NCBI GenBank assembly: GCA_035528415.1
Contig: DATKYQ010000002.1
Location: forward strand, 62,001-126,000
Source: DATKYQ01 sp035528415
GTDB taxonomy: Bacteria > Myxococcota > B64-G9
Reading direction: 5' to 3'
Length of the DNA stretch: 64,000 nucleotides
Shown here: positions 17,987 to 27,332 of the stretch, piece by piece
How positions within the stretch are numbered: position 1 is the stretch's first letter
How the letters are laid out: every line of letters begins with the position of its first letter
The notes under the pieces: generated by a model
Database searches by the model: none
The model's input: the letters and a program-made list of their open reading frames with translations, nothing else
What the model was told of the DNA's origin: nothing
Translations under genes and position numbers: made by a program

Positions 17987-18694
17987 ATGAGAACACTGCT
18001 TGCATTACTTGCCGCAATAAGCTTAGTCGCACCCGCCCGGGCGGACGAGATCGACACCGACGGCTTCGAAAGCTGGCAGCAGGCAGTGGCCTCGCGTCCG
18101 GCGCAGGCGGCGCCCGCGGCGCGCCAAATGGCAATGGCCCGCGCCCAGGCCGAGCCGGTCGCCGAAGTTTCCCGGCCCGCAGCAGATGACCAGGTCAGCG
18201 CCCATGCCCGGGATGATTTCAATCCGATCATCCGCTTCGGCGCCGGGGCGACCTACATGCTGTCTCTCAGGACCGCCGATCTGGCCAGCGGTAAGAAGGT
18301 CCTTACTGAGTTCTCGGCCAGCGTCTGTCCGCTGCGCGCCGTTTTCGAAGTCGGCTTCGACCTGGCCATGGCCCGCGACGGCGCCTTTTTCGCCCGGCCG
18401 AACCTGAAGCTTTTCCTGATGCGCAACCTCGACTACTCGCTCTATGTCGAGGGCAGCCTGGCCGTCTTCTCGCACCCCGACGGTGTTGACGTCGGGGGCG
18501 GGGTGGGCATCGGGGCCGTGGTGGGCATCATCGATAACCTGGGCCTGGAGATATTCGCCTCGGCCATGATGTTCTCGATGTCCCCGGCCGGCGCCGGCAG
18601 CCTGGTCTCGGGCGGCATCGGCGGCCAGGCCAGCGACGCTTCCGGCTTCATGGTAATGCCCTGCATCGGCGCCCGCCTGGTGGCCAGGTTTTAG
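17987..18694 (+). CDS. Exported protein, probable outer-membrane beta-barrel
   Basis: The 235-residue product has a signal peptide (MRTLLALLAAISLVAPARA) and a mature Ala/Gln-rich segment to about residue 65. After that come alternating hydrophobic and polar strands (IIRFGAGATYML, AVFEVGFDLAMA, YSLYVEGSLAVF) and a final VARF. Strand alternation, high Gly content and a C-terminal Phe suggest a small outer-membrane barrel. ATG at 17987 follows GAGAGGAG; an in-frame GTG at 17960 is less likely. No specific family was recognised. Confidence 0.72.
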   Translation: MRTLLALLAAISLVAPARADEIDTDGFESWQQAVASRPAQAAPAARQMAMARAQAEPVAEVSRPAADDQVSAHARDDFNPIIRFGAGATYMLSLRTADLASGKKVLTEFSASVCPLRAVFEVGFDLAMARDGAFFARPNLKLFLMRNLDYSLYVEGSLAVFSHPDGVDVGGGVGIGAVVGIIDNLGLEIFASAMMFSMSPAGAGSLVSGGIGGQASDASGFMVMPCIGARLVARF

Positions 18695-18712
18695 GCTGTT
18701 GACCTGAAGCTC

Positions 18713-18741
18713 TTGACTTGAAGATCGCTCGTCGATAGCTT
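18713..18741 (+). promoter_or_regulatory. Possible promoter of the PKD-lipoprotein gene
   Basis: TTGACT (18713-18718), a 17-bp spacer and TAGCTT (18736-18741) lie between the barrel-like gene and the PKD lipoprotein. The -35 is good (5 of 6), the -10 weak (3 of 6). Confidence 0.35.
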
Positions 18742-18773
18742 GGGCCTCTGCTTTCCTGAAGAGGTGCCTCGTG

Positions 18774-20576
18774 ATGCGACGATTTTTACTGCTGCTTTTG
18801 GCCGTGGTTTTCCCGGCGGCCGGTTGTGTCAAACGCGTTCCCGCCTCGGCCGGGCCGGACATCTCGGTACGGGCCGGCCGGCAGGTGGAGCTGGGGCGCA
18901 AGATGGAGTTGCCCGAAGGCGTCCGCATATCATGGTCGTTCGGAGACGGCGCCGAGATCGAAGGATCTTTAGTGGCGCATGCCTGGGACGTCGCCGGCAA
19001 CTACAAGCTGCGGGTGTCGGTCAGCGATCCCGACGGCAAGACGCGCTCGGACGAGGCGCGGGTAAAGGTCAGCCGACCCAAGCTGCTCGACCTGCTCGGT
19101 GGATCGGTCGATCAGTTTTTGCTTCTCGACCGTCCGAGCGAGCGCTTGCGCGAGCTGCCGCTGCTTCTCGAGAAGTTCTTCGTCTCGGGTCAGGCTGCCA
19201 ACGCCACCCTGGCGCGGATAAACGAGATGCTGGGATTCGATCCCTTTGACGTCCAGAGCCTGACCGGGGCCGGAGTGGATCCCGCAGGCCATCTCGGGGT
19301 GCTGCACATCGCCGGAGAGGGCGCTACGGGCGAGGTCGTGGTTTTTCCGGTGCTCGACCGAGAAAAGGCGCTTGGCACCATAAGCCAGTTTTTCTCGCCC
19401 GGTGCTGCAAGCGAACAGCCGGACAAACTCGATCCGTCGATTGTCGAGGAACTGGGTGCGGACAAGAAACCCGTCGGCGCCTACACTTTTTATGGCGGCC
19501 ACGCCTGGCTGTGTAAGGCCGGCGCCCCGGGGCTGGATCCGGCGGCGCTGCTTGCGGCCGTGCGCGCCTGGGATAACGGAAACAAGTTGATCGACAAACC
19601 CGATTTCAAGCGGGCCGCGGCCGGGCAAGGCGAGCGGGGACCGATCGAGCTGTTCGTCTCGGGGAGTTTTTTTCAAGGCGCCCAAAAGGGCGGGCCGGCC
19701 GGCAGTTTGGACTACCTGACCGGCAGCGCACGCCCGGACGAGGCCGGCTTGCGGTTTTCGGGAAGACTTGGCCTTACCGACGCGGCCACGGGGAGCTTGC
19801 TTCCCGCGCTGCGTTCGCGCACGGCCGTGCCGCCGTTGGGATCTTTCCTGCCCGCCGGGCGACACCTGTTTGTCAAGATCTCGGCCAACCCGTCCGGATT
19901 GTTGTATGCTTTAGCCGATCTTTCCGGACAGGGCGCTTGGGCACGGTTTCAGCAAACGCTGGGCGGCGTCGAATCCGCGAAAAGGCTGCTTGCCTGCCTG
20001 GGCGACAACCTCATAGTGGGTGTCAGGCTGGTGCCCGCGGGTCTTTTGCGACTCGGAAATCCCCAGAAATCGAAACCGCAAGAAGCTGTCGAGCTGATTG
20101 CTGTCTTCGAGCTTGCAAAGGGCGAAATACTGGCCCGGACGCTCGACGAGTTGGTTGCCAGTGGGCGCCTCGGGGAGGTGATCAAGAAAGGGCAAGAGCC
20201 CGGACGAAAATCGTGGCAACTGGTTATAGGAAAGTTCGTCTTTACCCTGGCGATCGAGGGCAGCTACGCAATTTTGGCCATGCCGGGATCGCTTGTCGCG
20301 CAAGTCACCGCGCTGATCCGCAACCCGGGCGTTGCCCCCGCCTGGTGGCCGACAGACGAGCGGGCCGGCGAGCGGCAGGTGTTTTTCGCCGACGTCAACG
20401 GCTTCATCGAAGATTTCAAGCGGGCCGAGCCGCCCCGTGACGCGCCTACGGCGGCCTTCATCAAGGCAATGATAATGCGCTCGCTTTCGCAGGTCGAGTC
20501 GCTGGGAACGATCATGCTGAAAGTTGCGCCTCAAAAGCAAGATCTGGGGTTCGAGCTGGAGTTCGACATCAAGTGA
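18774..20576 (+). CDS. Lipoprotein with N-terminal PKD-like domain, otherwise unknown
   Basis: The 600-residue protein has a lipoprotein signal (FPAAGC). Residues about 25-100 match a PKD domain: RISWSFGDGAEIEGS, then AHAWDVAGNYKLRVSVSDPDG. The remaining 500 residues are alpha/beta and appear to hold two similar halves, each with a protein-size sensor-like pattern, but no family was recognised; resemblance to DUF3352-type proteins is only a guess. AGAGG lies 9 nt before the ATG; a GTG directly upstream (18771) is the alternative start. The stop is 31 nt before thymidine kinase. Confidence 0.75.
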   Translation: MRRFLLLLLAVVFPAAGCVKRVPASAGPDISVRAGRQVELGRKMELPEGVRISWSFGDGAEIEGSLVAHAWDVAGNYKLRVSVSDPDGKTRSDEARVKVSRPKLLDLLGGSVDQFLLLDRPSERLRELPLLLEKFFVSGQAANATLARINEMLGFDPFDVQSLTGAGVDPAGHLGVLHIAGEGATGEVVVFPVLDREKALGTISQFFSPGAASEQPDKLDPSIVEELGADKKPVGAYTFYGGHAWLCKAGAPGLDPAALLAAVRAWDNGNKLIDKPDFKRAAAGQGERGPIELFVSGSFFQGAQKGGPAGSLDYLTGSARPDEAGLRFSGRLGLTDAATGSLLPALRSRTAVPPLGSFLPAGRHLFVKISANPSGLLYALADLSGQGAWARFQQTLGGVESAKRLLACLGDNLIVGVRLVPAGLLRLGNPQKSKPQEAVELIAVFELAKGEILARTLDELVASGRLGEVIKKGQEPGRKSWQLVIGKFVFTLAIEGSYAILAMPGSLVAQVTALIRNPGVAPAWWPTDERAGERQVFFADVNGFIEDFKRAEPPRDAPTAAFIKAMIMRSLSQVESLGTIMLKVAPQKQDLGFELEFDIK

Positions 20577-20607
20577 AGCGCGCGACTCTGCGGCTTTGGG
20601 AGGATGC

Positions 20608-21198
20608 ATGCAACTACAACCGAGAGACACAGGCTGGATCGAGGTGATCTGCGGCTCGATGTTCTCGGGCAAGACCGAGGAGTTGATCAGGCGCTGCCGC
20701 CTGGCGCGCATCGCCAAGCAGAGCGTGGTGATCTTCAAGCCGCGCCTGGACGACCGTTTCCACGAGCGCCAGATCGTCAGCCACAGCGATCAGCGCATGG
20801 AGTCATACCCGATCGTGCTTGCCGGCGAGATTCTCGACCGCATAGACGAGAAAGTGAACGTGGTGGGCGTCGACGAGGCCCAGTTCTTCGGCTCCGAACT
20901 GGTAGAAGTCTGCGAGGAACTTGCCAACCGCGGGCTGCGGGTGATCGTGGCCGGGCTCGACCAGGACTACCAGGGCCGTCCCTTCGAGCCGATTCCGTCC
21001 TTGCTGGCCGTGGCCGAGTTCGTCACCAAGAACCTGGCCATCTGCGTCAAGTGCGGCAACCCGGCCAACCGCTCACAGCGCATCGGGTCTTCGCGGCAAC
21101 GGGTGCTGGTTGGGGCCCAGGACAAGTACGAGGCCCGTTGCCGGCATTGCTTCACCCCCGAGCCGATAGAGGAGAGCGAGCAAGATGGCGACGCGTAA
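20608..21198 (+). CDS. tdk: Thymidine kinase (type II)
   Basis: Thymidine kinase phosphorylates thymidine with ATP in pyrimidine salvage. The 196-residue protein has the P-loop GSMFSGKT (residues 16-23), the Asp/Glu motif VVGVDEAQFF, and a zinc site of two Cys pairs (CVKCG and CRHC). This is the small bacterial and animal TK1 type rather than the viral type. The ATG at 20608 follows TTGGGAGG; an upstream in-frame stretch to 20524 overlaps the previous gene. Its end overlaps the hpt start by 14 nt, so the two salvage genes are probably translationally coupled. Confidence 0.96.
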   Translation: MQLQPRDTGWIEVICGSMFSGKTEELIRRCRLARIAKQSVVIFKPRLDDRFHERQIVSHSDQRMESYPIVLAGEILDRIDEKVNVVGVDEAQFFGSELVEVCEELANRGLRVIVAGLDQDYQGRPFEPIPSLLAVAEFVTKNLAICVKCGNPANRSQRIGSSRQRVLVGAQDKYEARCRHCFTPEPIEESEQDGDA

Positions 21199-21742
21199 TT
21201 CAATGGGCGACTGGTCGCGCGGAACCGAGGTTCTCTTTTCGGAAGATCGTATACAGGCCAGGATCGCGGAGCTTGGCGCGGCCATCACCCGCGACTATGC
21301 CGGCCGTGAGCTGGTGCTGGTGGGAGTGCTCAAGGGCTGCTTCCTGTTCATGGCCGATCTCTGCCGCAAGATCGACCTGCCGCTCAAGTGCGATTTCCTG
21401 GGGCTTTCGAGCTACGGCGATCACACCAAGAGCACGGGCGTGATCCGGATAACGTCCGACCTGAAGCGCCCGATCGAGGGAGAGAACGTGCTGGTCGTCG
21501 AGGACATCGTCGACAGCGGTCTGACCATGCGCTACCTGCTTTCCAACCTGCATACCCGTAAGCCCCGCGATATCAAGGTTTGCAGCCTGCTCGACAAGCC
21601 CTCCCGGCGCCAGGTCGATGTAAAGATCGACTACCTGGGCTTCAGCGTGCCCGACCTCTTCGTGGTCGGCTATGGGCTCGATTACAAGGGCCGCTATCGC
21701 AACCTGCCGTACGTTGGTAACTTTACCGAAGATCCGACGTAG
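21185..21742 (+). CDS. hpt: Hypoxanthine (guanine) phosphoribosyltransferase
   Basis: This enzyme salvages hypoxanthine or guanine with PRPP. The 185-residue product carries the PRPP motif VLVVEDIVDSGLTM, the upstream LVGVLKGCFLFMADL and the purine-side KIDYLGFSVPDLFVVGYGLDY, a standard Hpt order. The ATG at 21185 lies inside tdk; an internal ATG at 21203 (MGDWSRG) is a possible alternative start. With tdk it forms a purine/pyrimidine salvage pair. Confidence 0.95.
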   Translation: MATRNSMGDWSRGTEVLFSEDRIQARIAELGAAITRDYAGRELVLVGVLKGCFLFMADLCRKIDLPLKCDFLGLSSYGDHTKSTGVIRITSDLKRPIEGENVLVVEDIVDSGLTMRYLLSNLHTRKPRDIKVCSLLDKPSRRQVDVKIDYLGFSVPDLFVVGYGLDYKGRYRNLPYVGNFTEDPT

Positions 21743-21762
21743 TTTTTCAAGGGCATGGAATT

Positions 21763-21791
21763 TTGCTTTTTGGGGGCATCTGTCGTATACA
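21763..21791 (+). promoter_or_regulatory. Possible promoter between hpt and the membrane-anchored protein
   Basis: TTGCTT (21763-21768), a 17-bp spacer and TATACA (21786-21791) precede the ATG at 21821 by about 30 nt. Both boxes are imperfect. Confidence 0.4.
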
Positions 21792-21820
21792 GACAGTGAA
21801 CAGCAACCAGGGAGTGAACC

Positions 21821-22618
21821 ATGCCGGAAAACGACCAGCAAGCGGTGCCCGCGCCCGTTTCCAAGAGCCCGCGAAAGAAGGGCGGCGGGGCGAAGGTTAT
21901 GTTTGTCATCTTGGTGGTGCTGGCCCTGGCCGGGATCATTGTCTACCTGCTCAGCCTGCTCAACTCGAAGACGTTTTTCCTGGTGCCCGAGGGCGGCGAA
22001 CTGGTGGTCAAGAAGGGTATATTCTTCCCGGTCGGCAGCGAGATCTACCAGCCCAAGAGCCCCGAGCAGGCCGCGCTCTATGCGCCCATAGAATTGCCCG
22101 ACGAGCTGAAGCACGCCGGGCCGCTCCAGTTCGAGGACCTGCCGTCGCTCAACCGCGAGTTCGCCAAGTACATGATCGCCCGCGCCAACAAGCTGGTCTT
22201 CCAGACGGAAGAGAAACAGTACCTGGAGGGAAAGAACTACCTCGAACGCCTGCGCGGTCTGACGGGTCTCGAACCCACGCAGATCGATCGGGTCAAGTCG
22301 CTCGGGGCGGATGTCAACTACATCGAGGCCAAGCGCGCCTACCAGGGAGTCGAAAAGACCCTGGAAAGCGCCTTGAAGAAGTTCAAGCAGGCCGAGACCT
22401 TCGGCACCGGGCGCTTCAGCGACTCCGGTGAATGGATCGTCAAGATCGAGACCCTGCTAAAGGCAATCCGCATCACCAAGTCGGGCGCCGCCGTCGAGGC
22501 GGAGGATAGCCCGGCGGCCCCGGAGACGGGTGTGCCCCAACCGCCGACGGAGGACAAGGCTTCTGCGAAACCCGCTCCCGCCCCGACGCCCGCTCCCACT
22601 CCAGAAGACGGAATCTGA
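21821..22618 (+). CDS. Membrane-anchored periplasmic protein, unknown function
   Basis: The 265-residue protein has a short basic cytoplasmic N-terminus (residues 1-25), one transmembrane helix (about 26-46, VMFVILVVLALAGIIVYLLS), a periplasmic helical domain of about 170 residues and a Pro/Ala-rich tail (PAPTPAPTPEDG). The domain is rich in Lys and Glu with possible TPR-like helices. No family was recognised. GGGAG precedes the ATG. It ends 8 nt from the convergent carbamate kinase gene. Confidence 0.75.
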   Translation: MPENDQQAVPAPVSKSPRKKGGGAKVMFVILVVLALAGIIVYLLSLLNSKTFFLVPEGGELVVKKGIFFPVGSEIYQPKSPEQAALYAPIELPDELKHAGPLQFEDLPSLNREFAKYMIARANKLVFQTEEKQYLEGKNYLERLRGLTGLEPTQIDRVKSLGADVNYIEAKRAYQGVEKTLESALKKFKQAETFGTGRFSDSGEWIVKIETLLKAIRITKSGAAVEAEDSPAAPETGVPQPPTEDKASAKPAPAPTPAPTPEDGI

Positions 22619-22626
22619 AAAAACCG

Positions 22627-23580
22627 TTATGGAACTACCCGGGTGCCCTTCTCGCCTTCTAAGGCCTCGGCCAGGAACTCGGGCGAGGTGATTATGGCCT
22701 GGCGGCCGCCGGCCTCCAAGAAGTTGACCACCGCGGTGATCTTGGGGCCCATCGAGCCGGCGGGAAACTGCCCGGCCTCGAGGTGCCGGCGCGCCTCGGC
22801 CACGCTCAGGCTCTCGACCGCGCGCTGGCCGGGCTTGCCGTAATCGAGACAGACCGTCTCCACCGCCGTGGAGATCATGAAGATGTCGGCCCCGAGCTTC
22901 TGGGCCAGCAAGGCGCTGGCGTGGTCCTTGTCGATCACGGCCGGCACGCCCTTCAACTCACCGTCGGCATCGCGCACCACCGGGATACCGCCCCCGCCGA
23001 CGGCGATCACCACCAGGCCGGCCTGGCTGAGCTGCCTGATGGCGTCCAGCTCGATGATCTCGATCGGGATCGGCGAAGCCACCACCCGGCGCCAGCCGCG
23101 ACCGGCGTCCTCGCGGACTTCCCAGCCCTCTTTGGTCGCGTGTTCCAGGGCTGCGGCCTCTTCCATGAACGAGCCGATCGGCTTCGAGGGATGCTCGAAG
23201 GCCGGGTCGTTCTCGTCCACCCGCACCTGGGTCACCAGGGTGACTGCCTGGAAATCGCTTTTGCGCCTTGCGAACTCGTTGGCCAGAGACTGCTGGATCA
23301 TATAGCCGATCGAGCCCTGGGTGTCGGCCCCGATGCTGTCGAGCGGAACCGGGTGCAGCTCGCCCAGGCTGAGCTCCGAGCGGCGCAATATGAAGCCCAC
23401 CTGCGGCCCGTTGCCGTGGGTGACTACCACGTTGTAACCCTTTTCGAGCATGGCCACGATGTGGTGACAGGTTTCCCGCGTCACCTCGAATTGGTCGCTG
23501 ACCCGCTTATGGTTCTTGTCGCGGATCAGCGAGTTACCGCCGATGGCAAGCACGATCAGCTTGCGTTTGCCGTCAGTCAT
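22627..23580 (-). CDS. arcC: Carbamate kinase
   Basis: Carbamate kinase transfers the phosphate of carbamoyl phosphate to ADP, making ATP. The 317 residues match the family, with IVLAIGGNSL at the start, VTHGNGPQVGFI for the substrate loop, GGGGIPVV for the nucleotide site and DKDHASALLA. Its ATG overlaps the stop of the carbamoyltransferase gene (ATGA), so the two are translationally coupled. In known pathways ArcC works in the catabolic direction with ornithine, putrescine or oxamate carbamoyltransferases, so the partner here probably also releases carbamoyl phosphate. Confidence 0.95.
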   Translation of the reverse strand: MTDGKRKLIVLAIGGNSLIRDKNHKRVSDQFEVTRETCHHIVAMLEKGYNVVVTHGNGPQVGFILRRSELSLGELHPVPLDSIGADTQGSIGYMIQQSLANEFARRKSDFQAVTLVTQVRVDENDPAFEHPSKPIGSFMEEAAALEHATKEGWEVREDAGRGWRRVVASPIPIEIIELDAIRQLSQAGLVVIAVGGGGIPVVRDADGELKGVPAVIDKDHASALLAQKLGADIFMISTAVETVCLDYGKPGQRAVESLSVAEARRHLEAGQFPAGSMGPKITAVVNFLEAGGRQAIITSPEFLAEALEGEKGTRVVP

Positions 23581-24602
23581 CTGGTCGTCTCCCCCGCCAT
23601 GGTCAGGGCCATGATGGCCTTCTGCACGTGCAGGCGGTTCTCGGCCACGTCGTAGATGATCGAGCGTGGCGACGAGGCCACGGCGTCGGCCACCTCGTGC
23701 CCGCGATCGATCGGCATCGGGTGGGTGAACAGAGCGTCATTGGTACGCTGCATCTTTTTCTCGTCGCAGATCCAGTCGGTGTATTTCAGGGCCCGCTCGA
23801 CCTCCTCGGCCTTGTGCAGTTCGCCGTCGTGGTAGGCCGCGGCGTTCATCCAGTTGCGCGAGTAGACGACGTCGGCCCCGTCGTAGCACTCGACCGGGTC
23901 GTGGCTGATTTCAAACTTACCGCCACTGGCTTTACAGTTGCGCTTGACGTCTTCGATCACCTCGGGATCGAGGTCGTAGCCCTCGGGGTAGGCCAGGCTG
24001 ACATCCATGCCGAAGCGCGAGGAGATCAGCATGCTCTCCTGCACCGAGCACCACGAGCGCGCCAAGGCACCGTGGCCCCAGACCTGCAGAAGCTTCTTGC
24101 CCTTGACCTTCTCGCGGCCCCAGTGCTGCCAGAGGCCCTGCATGTCGGCCAGTCCCTGGCAGGGGTGGAACTTGTCGTGGGCCATCGAGACGATCGGAAT
24201 CCCGGCATAGCGGGCATACTCCCGGCAAAGCGCGTCGCCCTCGCCGTAGGCTCCGATCTTGTCCTCGAGGATGCGGATGCCGATGCCGCAGGCGTAGCGG
24301 CTCATTACCTTGGCGGCGTCCTCGACCGTTTCGCCGGCGGTCTTTTTGGTCTTGAGACGCATGGTCTTGGGCTCGAGAAACTGGGCGTGCCCGCCCAGCT
24401 CGGTCGCGGCGCACTCGAAGCTCTGGCGCGTGCGCACCGAGGGGTTGAAGAAGAACATGAAAAACGTGCGCCGTTCGAGCAGGTGGCCGTATTTGTCACT
24501 GAAGCGCTCGCGCTTCATGTCCTCGGCCAGTTCGAGAACCTTCTCGAGTTCTTCGAGCGACCAGTCCTGGGTACATAGCAGGTGCTTTCCTGATAGACTC
24601 AT
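23577..24602 (-). CDS. Knotted carbamoyltransferase, N-acetylornithine carbamoyltransferase-like
   Basis: The 341-residue enzyme belongs to the aspartate/ornithine carbamoyltransferase superfamily. The carbamoyl-phosphate loop is NPSVRTRQSFE (residues 53-63) and HPCQGLADMQGL follows in the middle. The start (HLLCTQDWS) and end (AENRLHVQKAIMAL) are close to N-acetylornithine carbamoyltransferases, and the middle (LAYPEGYDLDPEV) recalls YgeW. The usual HCLP motif is replaced by HPMPIDRGHEV, so the amino-acid substrate may differ. ATG at 24602 follows AAGGAG; the frame extends to 24647 without support. Coupling to arcC suggests a carbamoyl-phosphate-yielding role. Family call firm, substrate unknown. 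Confidence 0.85.
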   Translation of the reverse strand: MSLSGKHLLCTQDWSLEELEKVLELAEDMKRERFSDKYGHLLERRTFFMFFFNPSVRTRQSFECAATELGGHAQFLEPKTMRLKTKKTAGETVEDAAKVMSRYACGIGIRILEDKIGAYGEGDALCREYARYAGIPIVSMAHDKFHPCQGLADMQGLWQHWGREKVKGKKLLQVWGHGALARSWCSVQESMLISSRFGMDVSLAYPEGYDLDPEVIEDVKRNCKASGGKFEISHDPVECYDGADVVYSRNWMNAAAYHDGELHKAEEVERALKYTDWICDEKKMQRTNDALFTHPMPIDRGHEVADAVASSPRSIIYDVAENRLHVQKAIMALTMAGETTR

Positions 24603-24686
24603 GGCATACTCCTTAGTGTGTGAATCGATCCGGCCGAATCCTTGCAATCTCGTCCGGAGCGCAGTTGATATGGTGAGATAACGCCG

Positions 24687-25562
24687 GTGTCAAGAATTAT
24701 CAAGATATTGATCATCATGGTTTGCATATCCGGTTGCCGGTGCCCACAGGCGGAGAAGCTGTGCATCACGAGCGATCTGGGGCGCTATCGCTTCTTATCG
24801 TTCGAGAATCTCCCGGGCCCGCCGGGCGGGTGTCTGGCGACCTACCAGGATCCGCATGGAAGCCTGGTCAGCGTGCGCGTGGTCCCCGAGCGGCCGGATC
24901 TGTTCGGCGACGGCGGAGTGCCGGTGCCGTTCGAGAAGCATTTCGTCTACCGGCGCCGCGCGGGCCAGGGGACTCTGGTCGGCTGGAACTCCGGAGGGGT
25001 TGGGGTGACGGTGCTCTTGAGCGACAAGGCAGTGCCCGAGGGACCGGTGCTTCGGGCCTACCTGTTCAAGTACCGCTCGTCCGTCACCGCCGAGGTGGAT
25101 CGCACCCGCGAGCAGCTGGACGTCCTGCGCCAGAAATCGCTGCGCCGGCCGAAAGACGCCGCCGTTCACCTGGAACTGGCGCGCAAATACAGAAAGCTCG
25201 GCGATAACGTGATGGCGGCCCAGGAGTACCACATCTCGACAGACGCCGATCGGATGTGCTTCGACTGTTACCTGGAGATGGGCACGCTCTATCGCGAGCT
25301 GCGCTCCTGGGACCTGGCCATCAGGGCCGCACGGCGCGCGGCCGGCCTGCGGCCGGAAAACCCGGTCCCGGTAGTCTTGCTGGGCGATCTTTTCTACGCT
25401 GCACACAACGGGCAGGAAGCCTTACATTCCTACCGCGCCGCGCTCGAATTGGGACCCGGGGAAAAAGAGGCCCAAAGGGTGAGCAAGCGCATCTGGGAGC
25501 TGCAACACGGAAAGTACATGATCGAGCTTCTGCCGGGGGCGCGGAAAAAGCGGGCCAACTGA
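24687..25562 (+). CDS. TPR lipoprotein
   Basis: The 291-residue product has a lipoprotein signal ending MVCISGC, an N-terminal beta-rich domain (about 30-140) and then TPR repeats (about 155-270, for example AAVHLELARKYRKLGDN and YLEMGTLYRELRSWDLAIRAARRA). It should be a periplasmic or outer-membrane scaffold. The start is GTG at 24687, divergent from the carbamoyltransferase gene with an 84-bp gap. Confidence 0.8.
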   Translation: MSRIIKILIIMVCISGCRCPQAEKLCITSDLGRYRFLSFENLPGPPGGCLATYQDPHGSLVSVRVVPERPDLFGDGGVPVPFEKHFVYRRRAGQGTLVGWNSGGVGVTVLLSDKAVPEGPVLRAYLFKYRSSVTAEVDRTREQLDVLRQKSLRRPKDAAVHLELARKYRKLGDNVMAAQEYHISTDADRMCFDCYLEMGTLYRELRSWDLAIRAARRAAGLRPENPVPVVLLGDLFYAAHNGQEALHSYRAALELGPGEKEAQRVSKRIWELQHGKYMIELLPGARKKRAN

Positions 25563-25614
25563 CTTGTGCCGCGCCGCCGACGGCGCTAGAATCGGATCTG
25601 TCCGGGAGGTGCAT

Positions 25615-27321
25615 ATGTTTTCGAAGCTCTTGACCTGGGTATCATTCATGGCCTTGGTATTTTTCACATCGGCCTGCAGTTCGTCGGGCGGCAAACCTTG
25701 CCAGATCGACACCGATTGCGGGGCGGGCGAATACTGCGCGGCCGACGGCAAGTGCCATCCCAAGACCATACCCGACGATGGCATGGACGGCGAGGACGGC
25801 GGTCTCGACGGCGACCAGTCGCCGGCCGACTCCGACTCCGGTCCCAAGCCCTGCGAGAACGACTGGGATTGCCCGCCCGACAAGGTCTGCGAGACATCCT
25901 CGGGCGAGTGCGTCGATGGAAACGGCTGCCAGCACTCTTACAACTGCCCGGCCGAGCAGTACTGCGATCCGGTCGGGGGGGTGTGCAAGGATCGCTCCGA
26001 GTTGTGCGAGCCCTGCACGACCGACGAGCAGTGCCCCGATCCGGGCATGGGCGACATGTGCGTCGGCTACCCGGACGGCAACTACTGCGGCCAGAGTTGC
26101 GGCACGCGCACCTGTCCCGTCGGCTACGACTGCGACCGTGACTCCGGCAGCGGCACGGGCACGAACTGGGGCCAGTGCATCTCCAACGAGGGCACTTGCG
26201 AGAGCACCTTCGTCTGTCACACCGACCGCGACTGCGCCACCAACAAGGTTTGCGACAAGACCAGCGGCAAGTGCAAGAACAAGTGCCAGGACATCGGCTG
26301 CGCCGCGGGGCTGGTGTGTCACGCCACGGGACACTGCGGGACGGCCTGCGCGGCGGATGGCGACTGCGCGATCTTCGGCACGGGACTGGTCTGCTGTACC
26401 GCCGCGGGTGTGCCGGTCAGCTACTGTACCGCCGACTCCATAGGCGTCTGCCGTCCGTCCGGTTGCGTGCTGCACGCCGAATGCGAAATCTCGGGCGGCG
26501 ATTCTTTGGGCTATTGCGACAAGCGCAGCGGCGAGTGCAAGACCGGCTGTCGGGTGGGCGGCGAGAAAGACATAGTCAATGATTGCAAGGCGGGCTTCAA
26601 GTGCGAGTGTACCAACGGCACGGTGACCTGCGACCTGTTCGACTGCTGCCCGGATCCGGGCAAGCCCGAGGCCTGCAAGTGTAACCCGGAGAGCGAGGAC
26701 TGCTCACAGGTGTCGGTCTGCGACGACGGTGAGTGCATCAAGATCCCCTGCTACGAGCGCGGGGTCGAAATCGCCTGCGCGGCCCACAACCTGTGTTGCG
26801 GCTTTCCGATCGATGACGGTTACGACTGTCCCGGGGGCACGGTGGAAGGCGACTGCTACACCGCCCCCAAAGACCAGTGGTGCGCCCCCTGCGCCGAGGA
26901 GGGCAAGTCCTGCCAGACCCCGAACCTGGGCTACGGCGAGCCTGGCGTGTGTCTGGCCGACGAGGACACCAACAAGTACTGTCACCCGGGCTGCCGCGAC
27001 ACCGACGACTGCCCGGCAACCTGGCAGTGCAACTACGCCTACGTGCAGGGATGTCAGGATGCTTCGAACTGCGAGGCCACGGCCACCTGCGAAGTGGTGT
27101 ACAGATACTACGACGACAACAACCAGTTGCAGGAGGTCAGTGGTTGCATGTGTCAAACGGACAGCGACTGCCCCAGCGACATCAACGGCTTCGGTGCCGT
27201 CTGCATCGACACTTCAATCTGTGACAACGCGGACGATCCGTCCGATTGCCACCAGGGCAAGATCTGCAAGTTCGCCAAGGCTTGCCTCAGCTCGGTCGGC
27301 TGCCCGGCTCTGAACCAGTGA
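25615..27321 (+). CDS. Cys-rich lipoprotein
   Basis: This 568-residue lipoprotein (lipobox FFTSAC) is unusually rich in Cys, with repeated clusters such as TDCGAGEYC, DCPPDKVC and NCPAEQYC in the first half and similar Cys pairs to the end. The clusters resemble the disulfide-rich modules of many Myxococcota surface lipoproteins. An acidic Asp/Gly linker occurs near residues 55-75. No enzyme motif was seen. ATG at 25615 follows GGGAGG; the frame opens earlier (25564) without a signal. The stop directly precedes the next small gene. Confidence 0.82.
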   Translation: MFSKLLTWVSFMALVFFTSACSSSGGKPCQIDTDCGAGEYCAADGKCHPKTIPDDGMDGEDGGLDGDQSPADSDSGPKPCENDWDCPPDKVCETSSGECVDGNGCQHSYNCPAEQYCDPVGGVCKDRSELCEPCTTDEQCPDPGMGDMCVGYPDGNYCGQSCGTRTCPVGYDCDRDSGSGTGTNWGQCISNEGTCESTFVCHTDRDCATNKVCDKTSGKCKNKCQDIGCAAGLVCHATGHCGTACAADGDCAIFGTGLVCCTAAGVPVSYCTADSIGVCRPSGCVLHAECEISGGDSLGYCDKRSGECKTGCRVGGEKDIVNDCKAGFKCECTNGTVTCDLFDCCPDPGKPEACKCNPESEDCSQVSVCDDGECIKIPCYERGVEIACAAHNLCCGFPIDDGYDCPGGTVEGDCYTAPKDQWCAPCAEEGKSCQTPNLGYGEPGVCLADEDTNKYCHPGCRDTDDCPATWQCNYAYVQGCQDASNCEATATCEVVYRYYDDNNQLQEVSGCMCQTDSDCPSDINGFGAVCIDTSICDNADDPSDCHQGKICKFAKACLSSVGCPALNQ

Positions 27322-27332
27322 TGGAGGGGACA

